From contig NC_092568.1 in the NCBI RefSeq assembly GCF_037975245.1, positions 26,036,501-26,100,500 of the forward strand: a stretch of DNA of 64,000 nt, in the 5' to 3' direction. The position numbers and the translations under genes are program-made. Below the pieces are notes generated by a model. It did not search any database, was not told the DNA's origin, and saw only the letters and a list, made by a program, of their open reading frames with translations. The stretch is from Apostichopus japonicus (taxonomy: Eukaryota > Echinodermata > Holothuroidea > Aspidochirotida > Stichopodidae). Positions 37,125 to 51,290 of the stretch are shown here, one piece after another. Position 1 is the stretch's first letter, and the number at the start of each line of letters is the position of its first letter.

Positions 37125-40100
37125 ATGCATGCGTTACAGAAGACACCTCATCATTGCATCGGGTCTGGTTTATTTAGTGGGTGTTGTTCGTCCTGCTCAA
37201 TGACGACGATGCCCGCAGCATCCTCCTTCTCCATCGATAGCATACTCGCGAACAGAGCATCCATTCCTTCGTCACCTCTTGGTACCACCGGCAGACATCA
37301 CCATTACCTTCCTCCGTTTCCCCATCCACACCCGACTTTCACCACCTTGCTCCCTCCGGAATATCACTTAGGTAAGTTTCTCCTCGTCGTCACCAACATT
37401 TCAAAATTAAAACGATGTTTTATTTATACTGTTATATGAGTTATATTTCTGCATGTTTTTATCCCTATGTATTACTGACAATATGAATACAATCAATTCA
37501 GGAGCAATGTAGATTGCATTATTATATATGGAACAAAGTGGGTTAATAAGTTGTTCACTTTTGTCACCAAGGTCCTGTAAAGATTATTCACAAAACTGAA
37601 AAAGTATGTCCCTTGGTTTCTTGGCGGACGAAAAGTAATATAAACCGGTACTTCTTAAAATGTGGACTGTAATGAAAACGTTAAACTTTCAAGGTAAAGT
37701 CATCTTTCTTTGACTTTAAAAGTTTCTTCAATGAAAAAAAAAATAATAATAATATGTTAAAGTCTTACATTTTGCCCTTCACATGAATGTAATAGTTTCC
37801 ATTTTTTTGCACGTTATGTCATCGTAAACTCTCATTTGGGAAACTGTTGATGTGTGAAAGGGAAAAAAAAATCATCCAAACGGAAGAGAATTTTAACTTG
37901 TTGTCTTCCTTCATACAAATCCATTAAACCTCGAATCATATCTAACAAAACCATGTAGCTCTGAAAAATATGAAATACTATTTTCTCTCTTATTTCTATT
38001 TTCTCTTTGCTCGAAATCCTCGATAGAACCTTTTCAATTATAATAAATAGTGGATAAGGTTGTATGTTTTCAAGTTTGCCTTGCTTCGAATGAGTTAAAG
38101 CCCATGTAAGCTCCATTTGATTCGATTCGTGATCCAATCATTTGATTAAATTTGCTATCAAAGAAGAGTTGACAAATTAACTTTCTTCTTATTGATTAAT
38201 ACCATTTTGTGTTGTAAATAGTGAATCAATATTGTAAAGCAATTAAGTATATGGTATGATTAGCTGAAAGGTACCACATGAAAAATAACTCGAAATCTAT
38301 AGATATACCAGAAATTTCACTAATACACTAATTATATATGTTACTCAGAGAGAAATAGTAAAACAAATGTTGAAATGATTCTTCTTGGATCTTATGATCT
38401 ATCTAATTAGCATTTCGTTCAAAATGTTGCATAATTCAGCAATTTGTATAAATTATTAAAGAGATGGGATGCTGGACTGTACAATTTTCTTTACAGACTC
38501 CTAGTAATTTGAACTAATTACCAAACTGCAAAGTTCTATTTTAATATGGATACGGTTGAATGAAGACCGAAAAAAATTGAACATTTTGTCGTGATGTTGT
38601 GAATATATTCAAATCTTAATATGCATGAAATAATCAATTCATTAGTTTATAATTGTTTTCTTAAATTCAGAAAAAAACACTATAGTTGATGTTTTTCTTT
38701 GGAAAAAAGGAAAATATTCGCACGGAAATGTCATTTAAGGGATTCGATGACTAGATAAATCATACGTTTTGCAACCGCACTTAAGTGTATCATATGCGTT
38801 TGCTGTTGTCCAAAGAATGTGGTAGAAATGTTAGCAATTTTTATGAGGTTGATTTATTAAGATACCATAGGTCACTTGTAACCTGAATGAACATTCGCTT
38901 CTTACAAAAAGTTATATTACAATATTTTCTATGATTTGAGTCTTATTATACAATTCACGTGTTCTATGTGCTAATTTTTATTATACCCCTGCTGTATTAG
39001 GCTAAGAGAAATTCACGTGGATGATTGCAAATAAGTTTGAGTTCCGTTAACAAAGTTATCAAGGAATTCTGCTTTACCCCCCCCCCCCTTTTTCCCTTTC
39101 TGATTACAAACATTATTTTACTAAAATGAAATTGATATAGAATTCTATGACCCGTGTTTTTTCCTTTTTTACATTTAAAAGTTATGCTACACGGGGATTA
39201 CAATTTCAGTTCAAATTGCTAGATTTGTTAAGACGACGGAGAGTTCAATGCTCTTTTATTGATATTTATTTGCATGTTAACCATAGATTCGAATTAGAAC
39301 ATAAATTGTACACAACATTCACCTAAAGTCACAAATTGAGCAAGCCAGTTCTTTCTTACTGACTCCTCGAAACCATTAGCTTTCACTTAGTTTTGATTGT
39401 CTCTTTTGAGGATTAAAAGTTAAGAACATTAACCCTAACGATTAGTATAGAGTATAGAGATCACTTATACATGAAGTTGTGGTTTATCGAACGTTATAGA
39501 AAACCTGAGGATAAACCCTATTAACGTAGAGTACCATCAATTATAACCGAAGTGTAATTCTTATCGATGTAACGCTTGAGTTCTATTCTACCTGATGAGT
39601 TTGTATTGATACACACCTGTCGTGTATCAGTAGGGGTTGGTGAGAACTATTGTTAAGACTAATGATCATTTCATGACAATTAGCTTGTAATCTCACTTCG
39701 CAATTACTGAATCAAACACAAGTTTCTTATTCCTTAGTTACTAACCCTTTTCATCACTTGTCGAGCCGATGTAATGATAAAGTGAATCTAAGATTGTGCA
39801 GGGTTAAAGTCAAAAGTATTCTGAGTTTGTGTAAAAGAACCCATACGAATTAATCGGCTTGTTTGTGGGATAGTGCATGGTGGATGGGCGATGATGGGCT
39901 GGGGGAAAAGGACCATTACTTATTATGAAGCTAAGACTGAAGCGTGTGTTCCTAAGAAGGGGAGATATGATTGTTCCATTAAATTTGTTACTACTCTCTT
40001 TCGCAAAAGATTACAAATGTCGACGTTAAAAAATTGTGACACCGTTTAACTTGCAATGCTAATACTCTTACTTCACGGCCGCCAGGTTCGCAACAGTTAA

Positions 40101-43100
40101 ATTTAAGTCACTAAACCGGGTAAAATTGATGTTCTTCAACTATATTTTCTTTTGTCTATGTTGCGTATAGGTTGTTCACTCCCTTTCAATCTACATTATT
40201 GACACCAATACAGTAAACTTTTCCCTTATTAAATAATGTTACATCAATTTTTCGTAGAGGTTTTCAATATTAACTTATATTGCTGTAAAATTCTTCTTTC
40301 CTTCCAAACTGCTATTCTGTTTTAAGATTGAGTCGGGTTCAGTCTACACCTATAGTAACGAAATTTAATGAAATACGGTTCTTAAAAAAAATATCTCGCT
40401 TACGTCTGAATTATGAATTCGCGATTACAATCATTCTTGGAAACGAAAAACAGCAATTTATGATAAATGAACATTATCCATATCGTAGTTCATAAGCTGT
40501 GCTCCGTGCTAAAAAAAAACACTAAACATATAAATAAATAAATCATAAAAACATCCCAATCAGTATTGATAATAGGCCATATATGACATAGGTAGAAAAT
40601 CTACTAGAAATTTCTTTTCTACAATAAATATATCGGTGAGACAAACATCATAATTATTCATTAATTTACGTTATTAGGCTAAACGTACCCCAATCTTTAA
40701 AAAAAAGAAAGTATTTTGAAGTTGGAAGGAAAGCAGATTACCAAGTACTCCATCTCACATCTCACTAACTAGTCTCTAAACTTCGATTTATTGAAAACTC
40801 TTCACAAGGGTATAGATGATCTGGACTAAAATCTTCAAAGGAAACCTTGATAGGAGAACAAGCGAAAGCAATTATCCCTCATCATGAGAAATAGTTTTTG
40901 AATCTTTTTCACAAACTTTTTAACAATCTACTTACTCAATCTAACAATCAAGTATAAAGAAGATGAACGTATTTACTGTATCTCCTAAGTGGAGAGCTTT
41001 TGGAAACTCACCACAAGAGACCCAGATACCATTAAACAGACACAAAAGAATCAACAATGGGACCAGGGATCGTGGGCTGTGGTCGTGAACCCAAAGTCCA
41101 TTGTAATAGGTCCTTCTCTAAAGGAACCGTTTCACTTGTCCTGTATAAAATGTTCTGTGCGGTGTGAGCAATCGGGGGTATTAGCGAGACCACTTAACCA
41201 GTCGTTTTAATCATCTAAACTCTTTTCAATATGTCAGCTTCACCCCTAGAGTCAGTTTTAAAGATTTGGCGAAAAGGACGTTTGATACAATCTTTGAGGT
41301 TTCTCGGTTTAAATAACAATCGTTGCTTCTGATGAAGTCCCCGCAGGCCGAAAAAACGGACGATCTTCTAACAAATTGTTTTGAAAAGAGAGAGAATGCC
41401 ACCTTTGAACGTATATATTGAAAAAAGAAACTTAATCTCTACAGACGTTGCCTCTATCCTAACAAACGTTGAGAGGAATGGATAAACTTTTTTTTCTGAA
41501 GTAGATAAACCTAAGTGATAACACTTAAACCAGAGAATGCCACACAAAGACAACCTTTATACTTCATGAAAAAACAGAGTTGATAAAAAGACGAAAAAAT
41601 CCATTTCACTGCAGGAAGTATTTATATCTCTTAGAGACACTTACAGAGCAATTACAGATTTAACTGTTAACCAATGACCTACACTCTCGCCCCCCCAACC
41701 CCCCATCCACATTGAAGAGGGCTTTTCGTTTCTTTTTATTACAAAACTCTTGGTGTTGCCCCATGCTTGTTACTTTAGAAAACAAAAAGTACTTTTAAAA
41801 AAATAAAAGGGTAGTGACAAAATTAACGTATCCATTCAACACAGTACAGTATGGAAATAATTTAACTAATTTAACAAATATGTCACAAAACGTGGTAAAT
41901 ACATATATCTTAGCACGGATTATGGTCCATTAGGATTATCAATTATTTATTCGTGTTTGACATGCTCTTTCTTATTCAAGTAAATAATCAATGGGAAATT
42001 GACTGGGAATTTATTCTCATATAAATTACCAAATAGATTTCTTTTTTTTAGGTACTGAGTATTAACGTTAGCAAATGTGATTGGTAGCCAACATAAGCTG
42101 ATAGCTTCACTGAGTAGATATTATGCACCGTCAATGTGATAATTTGGGTATTTATTTTGAACTGTTCGTGAAAACAAATCAATGTCTCTTTATAGACACA
42201 TTCTCGGGTAGTTGGTAGTCTTTTTAGTATATTTTAAAATATTGTTTTTATTTCAAGATGTTATTTCTGATATATTTCAGCTGCGTACCATGCTTATCAT
42301 GGTTACCAACCTGCAGACCTGATGATGGGCCGCAATCAGAAGAGAAAGCGACGTCACAGGACAATCTTCACCGAGGAGCAGTTGGAGCAACTGGAGGCGA
42401 CTTTTGAGAAGACACATTACCCGGATGTGATGCTCAGAGAAGAACTTGCTTTAAAGGTTGATCTTAAAGAAGAACGAGTTGAGGTAAAATATCAATATGA
42501 CAAATTTTAAAGCAATCGGATGAGTTTCATAAAATAATATTGTAATATTTTACCCATATATGGTATTCACTGAAAGAAATGGTGATGTCATCTATTTGAA
42601 ACAAAACAGATGTAATAAATTGCATCCGCGACGTTTTAAGTCTTTGGACCGGGTTACTAAAGTAACACACGTTACGTTTGCGGACAACAAAACTCATAAT
42701 TGTACTGTTGATTAGATTGATTTTTCGAGAGAAGTAGAATTCAAACAATAAAACTAAAATTTATATTATCGCCCTTGGTTTGATTTTATTATCAATATAA
42801 GTTTGTACCAACATTGCTAAAATAACTTTTAATAAATCACAATAACAAAGCTACGATCTAAGAATTATTACATATCAGTACTGACACTGAGTAACAAGAG
42901 TCATACGTTGAAACGAATCGTGGATCGTATTTCGATAAACAATTCTCTATTTCCCTAAGCTTTTCAATTGGTAATCTAAACTGAACAAATTAACATACTT
43001 GACTAATCTGGCTTCACTTGTACTGTAATTTCAGGTTAGCTATAGCCGAGGACATCTCTTTAAACATACAATTTAATCGTAACCAATTTCTCCGACTAAC

Positions 43101-43615
43101 GAGCGGGCAACATTTATTCAGGTATTAAAGTTGTTTACTAGTTGAAGACCTGAAGCAATCCCCAATCTACTTGGGTTGGTATAACCCTCCGATTCTTTTC
43201 TTTAATGGGACATATATTTGTTCGAAGAATCCTCATAAATTCCCGGTGTTTAAAGAATTATATTCAAAAGGCGCAAATCGTTGCGAAAATAGGGAAACCT
43301 GCCTAGTGTTTGAACATTCAGCCGTCATCTCTAGCTTTCTATTCATCTTGTTCAACAATTTGTGCAAGCGACTGACTTGCCACTCTAGCTTGCCCCGAAA
43401 TCTTTTAGAGCTTAAGATATTAAAGGATTAAAAACCGAGGCCTAGTCACTCATCTTTATTTATGGCTAAATGGAAAACTACCAAGGTTGTAGTGTTACCA
43501 TGGATATGTTTACATATATACATATATAAATATACACACACATGTAAATGTATATATATATATATATATATTTATTTTTATATATTTATATATATTTTTA
43601 TATATATTTATATAA

Positions 43616-43647
<32 letters not shown>

Positions 43648-44065
43648 TTATATAAAGTTATTATGGACATCATTTTAAGCTTCTCATCAGAACTAATTAA
43701 TATGACTTTATTCTTTTTTATCGTTCCAGGTTTGGTTTAAAAATCGGCGAGCCAAATGGAGGAAACAAAAACGTGAACAACAAGAAGCAACGAAACGCGC
43801 GGCTGCGGCCGCCGCAGCAGCTTCGGCAGATCGAGCGATGAGAGATCGAGAAGAAAAGGCCGCTGAGAAAGATTGCCCGGTCGAAGAAGTCCCATCACAG
43901 AAACCTCTTAGAAAAGCAACTCGTTTAACAGATTTCAGCATAGCGAAAACATTAGAACATATTAAACACGACCGGGTTGAAGTTAGCTCCAGTTTACAGG
44001 ACAATCATACAGATGATGCTTTGTCATCTTGTTCATCTGATAGCGGTTCGGAAGACGAGTCGTAG
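37125..44065 (+). CDS. gsc: Goosecoid homeobox transcription factor, three exons
   Basis: Exons: 37125-37371, 42281-42483, 43730-44065 (TAG 44063-44065). All junctions are GT-AG (phases 1 and 0), giving 261 aa. Goosecoid is a paired-like K50 homeodomain repressor that binds TAATCC-type sites and controls axial/organizer and foregut-ectoderm fates. Residues 35-41 are FSIDSIL, the eh1 motif that recruits Groucho. The homeodomain is residues 105-164 ([16 protein letters not shown]..., ending [15 protein letters not shown]), with Lys at position 50 (residue 154). The intron at homeodomain 46/47 is a conserved site of the class. A poly-Ala run follows, then an acidic Ser-rich tail. Homologs usually start a few residues before eh1, so ATG 37200 (MTTMPAASS) or 37209 may be the real start; ATG 37125 gives the longest frame. 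Confidence 0.95.
37372..42280 (+). other. Goosecoid intron 1
   Basis: A 4.9 kb AT-rich intron, donor gtaagt, acceptor ttcag. It has no tandem arrays or transposon ends that I can see, in contrast to the flanking DNA, and no other exon. This relatively repeat-poor stretch could hold enhancers, but that is inference only. Confidence 0.65.
42484..43729 (+). other. Goosecoid intron 2
   Basis: A 1.25 kb phase-0 intron inside the homeodomain coding sequence. Its 3' half contains the TA/TTTA microsatellite at 43551-43656, which ends about 75 bases before the acceptor tcgttccag. Confidence 0.85.
43551..43656. repeat. TA-rich microsatellite in goosecoid intron 2
   Basis: TA dinucleotides interrupted by TTTA and TAAA variants. 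Confidence 0.85.
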
Positions 44066-44290
44066 GATAGAATTGGCTCTTCTTATAATCAGGAAACAAA
44101 CATTAGCATAAGCATTCCATATAAAAGCAGCAGGAAAACATGATATAGAATAAACTCGATGCTGCTTAGAAGCCATTAGCCTATGAAACATGTTCATGAG
44201 CTTTGGTGTGGTCAATATCTATAGCGCACATGCAGGCTTAAATGTATTTGGTCGATTTGGGTCGGTTCAAGTGGACAGTTACCTTTTTCA

Positions 44291-44296
44291 AATAAA
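44291..44296 (+). terminator. Poly(A) signal candidate of goosecoid
   Basis: AATAAA lies 226 bases after the goosecoid stop codon, a usual distance for a short 3' UTR. No other canonical signal precedes it. Confidence 0.5.
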
Positions 44297-47200
44297 AGTA
44301 ATCTAATCTAAAGTTCAATCTTAAATGTAGAATGGTCGCGACAATATTTTTGATACAAGAGAGGAACCCCACATTACTGTGTGTGTTTCAATAATGACCT
44401 TCTTCACCTCTCTCGCATATAAAGTGGAAAAATTTGAACCGGTCACCAATGATCAAAAAGTTTACACAATGGTCTACTGCCACATATACGGAATATTTCC
44501 GTCTAGCATAGTAAGGTACTTCACTTATCAGTCAAAAATTACCGTCTTCGATATTTATAGACATAATCCGGAGAACGAAAACCTCGAGAAAAGATATATA
44601 GAGATGGAACTTGTAGCATTTTTATTTTTGTATAAATTCCGGGTGAATACAAATGACCTTTAAAGGTTGTACAGTGATTGCTGAGAAAAGCTAGGATGAT
44701 TGTTCAAATAATTTCACCAAATAACTAAAACCAAACGATACGAATATTTATAAATATTCTCAAGTAAGGAAAAACAGTTTTAATAAAAAGTGCTTTAACG
44801 TAGTTCAAAGAAAAGATGTGAAAGGATGCAGTAATAGTTTTCTGTGTCGAAATATGTAGAAAACATATGAATTTTTAAATCATTTGCATGAATGCAAATC
44901 ATGAATCTGAAAACAATGCAATGTCTGTACGGAATATTGTTACTTGAATAAATATGAAGTTGGTATGATGATGATGATGAACATAAGTGAACCCCAGCTT
45001 TGAGCTTATATCTTAGTACTCTCTATGAAAAATACTCTCTGAATAGTGGTAACTTATATAGCACGGTAGGCTACAGTGGTACATCTACTACACGTAATAT
45101 ACATAATCATACTGTATAGGTCTAATTTGTAGCATTAAAAGTTGATTATATCGAGAAATAATCACAGGCCACCTAACATAGCATATACAAAGAACTGGAT
45201 CTTTGTGGAATAGGATGACGTAATAATCAACTCAATACGAAATTTGGTTAGTCCTTTACCGTTAGTTTATGGTCATTCTCAATAGCCATGTTATCAGGGT
45301 GGTACCATACAGTCTCGTTCATTGAAGTATCGCATACCATGTCTAATCTCAGTTATAGGACGGGACTATGTGTAACTTAATGCGTATGTAACCACACCAT
45401 TTAAATCTTTGAACGATATGAGTTTCTCACAGCAGTATACATGGTGGGTTGCTAAGTATTTCGTTATAAGAACCAGTGACTGCTATTTCGTTGTTAAGTA
45501 ATCAGATTATTTATAATGCAGTTCAGATGCTGTTCTATAGTTTTTCTTTTACGTAACGTTTATTACATTCAGTTACGTTATATACACATTTAAGTTTCTG
45601 AGAGTTCATTTCAACAGTGCAATATTATTATTATTTTATTATTTTTTATTATTTCTTTATTTTAGAGCAATTTAATGTGTACGGTGGATAATTAGGGGCA
45701 CGTAAAAAACATGGAAAAATACATTTCCACTCTTAAAGTCAAAATTCCGACGAACTTTCTACTTCAAATCTTGAAATTTTTTCTCTAATTCTCAACGTTT
45801 TACGAGATTAAATCGTAACAAGTTCGCAATTTGGAGTTAAAAGTCGAAATGACAAAAATCGAAATTTCTGGATTAATCGGCTTGTAAAGTCGACACTTAG
45901 ACTCTCAATCTAGAGATATTGAATTTCTTTTCTCAGTTTTTCTTTTATTTGACCAAGTCCCTAAATAAATCACCTTAAGTATCAATCAAATTATCAAAAC
46001 TTTAATTTCTTCATCTAAATAGATTCAAAATACAGATCAATACATTTGTGGGTATTTAACCTGACCTTGGCAACATCTTTCATAACTTTCGATAATTCAG
46101 CCCTAAACATTCCAATTTTGTGATTTATGTAAGATCAACTAAGCCACAACGTTTTTCGTCAGACGTATGGATGATATTTACTGTACCTTTGACCAGTTTT
46201 ATGATCAGTACTTTGTGAAACCATAAGGACACGTTTGACATTTATATAAATTTACGAACTGACATCACACTGCGCTGGTATATTGTTCATGTCATTCGCC
46301 TAATCGTATGGGCCTAGTCGCTTAACCGCACATGGGCTGTTGGATTGAACAGTTTTGCATCACAAATGCTGCTGTGGTGTAACTTCTTATTTTCACCTTA
46401 ATATACTTTGAGCGGTTTACACACATTATTGACGTGCTATCTGTTTACGTGTAATACATTGCTAAACGTTATAAATTCCTAAGAGGAAGTTTTTGAAAAA
46501 GTATTTTTGTTTTGAAATTATTCGTTATGAAAGAAACAAATCCTTTTTTAAGAAGTTTTGGTATTTTGATTTGAAATTTATTGCAAAAAACAAATTTATG
46601 TTGCTTCCTTTATACTTTGTATAATATTTCTTACATGATGTGAACGAAATGAAAAAAAAAATTATAATGTCAATACCAATGATAAGTTTTATGTCATTTT
46701 TTTTTTCTTATCGTGCTTGAAATAACTTACTTGTGTTTCAGTCTACATTATTGTATGATATAGGCTAAGTTAGCTCAGTACAAAGTTAGGTCCGTGTGAA
46801 AATTTTAGTGAGATAAATCATCCGTATTAATGGGTCAAAAAACCCGCAGCAATCACCCGATCAGTTATGGATCCATTTTTGGAATTTAGTATTTCAGACT
46901 CAAATTATTTGATACCCTATACTGTCTGCTAAAGTAGCGAAATTTAGGATGGGAGCAGGACAATTGATATGGAGATTTGTGTGGACCTCTAAATGACCTT
47001 CACTCGTCGCACTTTGAAACTGCTCTCCGTAAAATCATCATACCACATGAAGTTCCTTCATGGAAATGTATAACGAGCGTCTTCCGGAAAGTCCAGTGCA
47101 ATGTTTAAAGCAGTCATGACGTCAACCTATAAAATACAGGAACTAATTCATGCATATCTTAATAATTACGCTATAGTAGTTGGATGCTATATGCACATAT

Positions 47201-48155
47201 TCTTTTAAACAATAATTGAAGCTACGGCAGTGAATCAGAATAGCCAAGAGCGGAAACTTTTTAAGCTCTATTTAACTGATATTTCTAGCCGTTACGGAGA
47301 AGGTCATGTGTGAAACCTAACCTAAGAAATGTTTTCCTCAAAGTGCATATATAGGTGCTAAAGCTTCATGCCTTGCAACGCAACCTCATGTCTGAGATTA
47401 TAAACCCGAGTCACCCTTCTCCCCTTCCTCCCTGTCACCTATACTCTCCCCCAACAAAATCGACTACATCCGTAATCTCTCTCAGTAATGAGACAACCGG
47501 CCACATTTAAGCTCCTTTAATTCGTCCACAAAAACTATATATTTAAGGTATACTTTGCGATATGTTACGTCAAAGTACCTCTAATTGTCTCAAAACTGCT
47601 GCAGACTAACTAATTAAAAAGATTGGTACAACGGAATTATTGTGATCTTGTCGTCTGTCAAGATTTCTTTTGATCGCTCTAAAAGCTTCTTGGTCTAAGA
47701 GCACACCGTTGAAGAGGGATTAAAGCTACGTTCAAGTATAGCGACCTAAACCGTAAAAGTTAATTAAACCTATAACTGGTGTTACCAGTTTATGTGTTGA
47801 TCATCTTACTAAGTGTGACTGAAATACAATAAGTACTACCGCTAAGAGCATAAGAGGTATACTTAAAACTGACAAAGAACTCATTAAAAACAAAGAGAAA
47901 AGATTTCTTTGAAGCTTAATTTAAAACTAGTATCTTGACTTTCTCGACATCAAATGCATGCTGCTAGCCGTGTGTAGTTTTGTTAGAGAGCTAATGGAAG
48001 AAAGAAATCATTTATTCATTAGAGTTTGATAAATATAACCTGTTCCCTCTTTAGGGATATACGGAGATAAATTAAATTGTACTATAGTACACCTTGAATA
48101 GCATCACATACCCTGTGTGTTAACTGATAAAATAGACCTGAGTATGGTTTATTGA

Positions 48156-48419
48156 TATGTATGTATGTATGTATGTATATGTGATCTTCCCGCAAGCAGG
48201 AACTCGCGAAAGAAGCCATGGAGGCTTATAGACTCGCAAGCTGACCGAAGCCAATCTCTCGGCACACATCCATTTAACGTCCATGTCGGGAAGTTGTTAT
48301 TGAACAACACCCTTGCCAGACGACACACATTGCTGTCGGCGGGGAATCGAACCGGGGATCTCATGACTGGGAGACGCCGGCGTTAACCACTAGGCTATAC
48401 ACTCCGCCGTTATTTATAT
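48156..48419 (-). mobile_element. tRNA-derived SINE
   Basis: The minus strand begins GCGGAGT and contains a tRNA A-box (TAGCCTAGTGG) and, about 40 bases later, a B-box (GGTTCGATTCC), the internal promoter of RNA polymerase III. A tRNA-unrelated body follows (AGCAATGTGTGTCGTCTGGC onward), then a short (ATAC)n tail at 48156-48182. This order of head, body and simple-repeat tail is diagnostic of a SINE rather than a working tRNA. It carries no protein. Confidence 0.85.
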
Positions 48420-48935
48420 TTGAAAGTATTTGAAAGTTCATATTAGGCTACAAAATTACCAACTTATTTGGGTCCATTAAATCTTCTCCGACGAACTTTT
48501 TCGATCTCAATTTTCAAGCCATTATAAGATGGACAAGATCGTGATACGTGGCGGAGGTTAATCACTGCAGCATGTCGGATAGACGAGACTCAACTTACTA
48601 CTACTACTAAGATGGAAAAGACGATTAACAATAGCTAACTCTTCATATACGTGCAGGGCAAACTGGGGCATAAATTGTTATAACGACGCAGTCGGCCCCC
48701 AACCTGGGGCATTGAAACAATTGGGGCATTTGCCGGATCGGACAAAACTAGCTACAAATTCGATACTTCAGCACCTCAAAATTTTCGCACCTGGTGTCGA
48801 GTCAATGTGTCAGTATATAGGTTCCATCCGCCCATTTACTTTTTATGTCAGTGTTCCAACCAATGTCAAATTAGAGGGAGTCGGCCGATCAGATTTGAAT
48901 ATATATATATTCCCAACTCATTACGATTTTCATTT

Positions 48936-48959
48936 ATATATATATATATATATATATAT
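48936..48959. repeat. (TA)n microsatellite
   Basis: A short uninterrupted TA run. Confidence 0.85.
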
Positions 48960-50177
48960 CGGTACCATACGTATGTCTAAGTACGGATGTACCGTAATGT
49001 CCAGGTACACTTACGAGGTTGCTGCTAGGTCATATGTTTAGCAAACATCCATATGAAGTTTATCACTTTTAAGCGTTATAATAGTTATATAAATGACATT
49101 CTGATGTTCGTGAAATTTCTTACTAAATAACAAAATACGATAATGAACAAGCTAAGTCGGCAAATATATTCTACTCAGCCTTCATGTTTCAGGTTTTCAC
49201 AACATAAGAAATGCTGACAATACCATACACGTTAGGGAAGTATTGCGAAGTATTGCGTCAAGTTTTCTGACTAGTCACTCTCCTGTTGCCATACCATAAA
49301 CCAAATTATTCGTGAAGCGTGCTACATTATGCGATTTACACTGCAAATCTGGTGAACAACAATCCCTCTGCAGAGATCTAGGCAACAGAATAACACACCT
49401 GGTTTCAAGATAATACCTTGTTTTCGCTCTGAAAATGGTGTTTATTCGTTCCCTTTTACCATCTCCCTGAAGAGGCCTGCTAAAATCCTTAGATACTATT
49501 AAGGCTCCTTCAGAATCTCAAGACGTTTGTTCCTTAATCCTAAAAGCTATCAAATTAGAAACTCGGAAACTGGCCACCAGTTTCATCCCATCCGAAATGA
49601 ACAATTGACGATAACAATGGAATTGAATAAAGAGGGCGCTGTGTACTTAGAATCTCATGTCGGACCACCAACGAATACACAGAGCATTCATAGGCTATAT
49701 GTATACAGTCAAGTCCTGAGGCGAAATTTAAGTATCTCTTCTAGATACTTACACCGTGGAATCCATGCATAGGCTTCATCATCTTCTGACGTGTACTAAA
49801 ACTAACCGTCATGAAGTTATTTGTTAATCTGCCTCTGAACGTATTGAAAGGATTCGAACAGAAGGGTAAATAGCTTCAAATAGTTTTGTTCACTTTTCTC
49901 TTTTATCTTATCAAGAACTTTTGACAATATCTTGAAGAACAACCCAGAGATTAGAGAATCCTACTCAAGTATAGTACTAAAGGATCGCCATGTTTTTCCA
50001 ATTGGGTAAACCTATCGGGACAAGAGATGTTGAAATCGAACAATAGAGGTTATAAATGGTCAAAGAATGCCGTTTGCAGATTACGTATGTAAGCTATGTC
50101 GAGAGTAACTTGTTTATGACAAGTTTCTATTCGTAAATGTCTGTGACCAGTCAGACAACTTGCTAGAAGGCTAGCAT

Positions 50178-50402
<225 letters not shown>

Positions 50403-51172
50403 ATGTTATTGTTAAATTAATTGTATGCAACAAGAATACTATGTTTATAAACGTACAAAAAGGTGAACAACTAAGTAACTTAGTATATAGAAATCTCTCC
50501 ATAGCCGTGTGAGATAAAATCGATGCTAATGCACACCACACTGATCTATACTTCAGTGCTTTAAGACAGGCGGGTCAAGTATTCTTAAACTTGGTGGTCA
50601 GTGCATGACCGATTCTGCTCCATTCCGTTATAAACGAAAAAAAAAATAAAACTATTTATAATTAAGCCATGTATATTTATTATTTATTTAAACAGAAAGT
50701 AGTGCAGTGTAGTTCTTTCTGGTATTATTCAATACCAAAATGTAGATAAGTAGAAGCATAATTATTGGCAGCATTGCATTAAGTTAATGAAAAGAAAAGT
50801 TCGAAATTTGACGCATTTGATGATCACTGTATGAAAAGTGTCTGAGATACTATGACTTTGGTGTTCTTGTTCCGACCGAAAGGTTTACTGATAGGAATTT
50901 ATAAATGTTTAGCTTTCTTGTTCATATCCTACCTTCGTCTCTCTCTTTGTCACCTCCTTACATTGCACACAAAACTGATGGCATCCATGCAAATTTAGTT
51001 TCATTCAGTCTTATTTACAATTTAGGTAAATCAGAGTTTTACATGAGACTTAATATCTCAGTATATGTTAGTAACAAAACACTAACACTAAATATATGTA
51101 TAATTGATCTATTACATTGTACATTCAACATATAAATAAATTAAGTTATTTCGCAACAATTAACGTCATATA

Positions 51173-51232
<60 letters not shown>
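51173..51232. repeat. (TA)n microsatellite
   Basis: An uninterrupted TA run about 60 bases past the stop codon of the minus-strand homeobox gene, so it is probably in its 3' UTR. Confidence 0.9.
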
Positions 51233-51235
<3 letters not shown>

Positions 51236-51290
51236 CCAAAATATACCATTGTTCAAATTGCACATTTACGTCATATTTACGTCACATACA

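Noticed and set aside
44379-44663. 94-codon open frame after goosecoid
   Set aside because: No start context, domain or splice signals; AT-rich intergenic composition.
48337-48419. Possible functional tRNA gene
   Set aside because: The A and B boxes are present but the sequence continues into a SINE body with a simple-repeat tail, and the tRNA fold is not clean.
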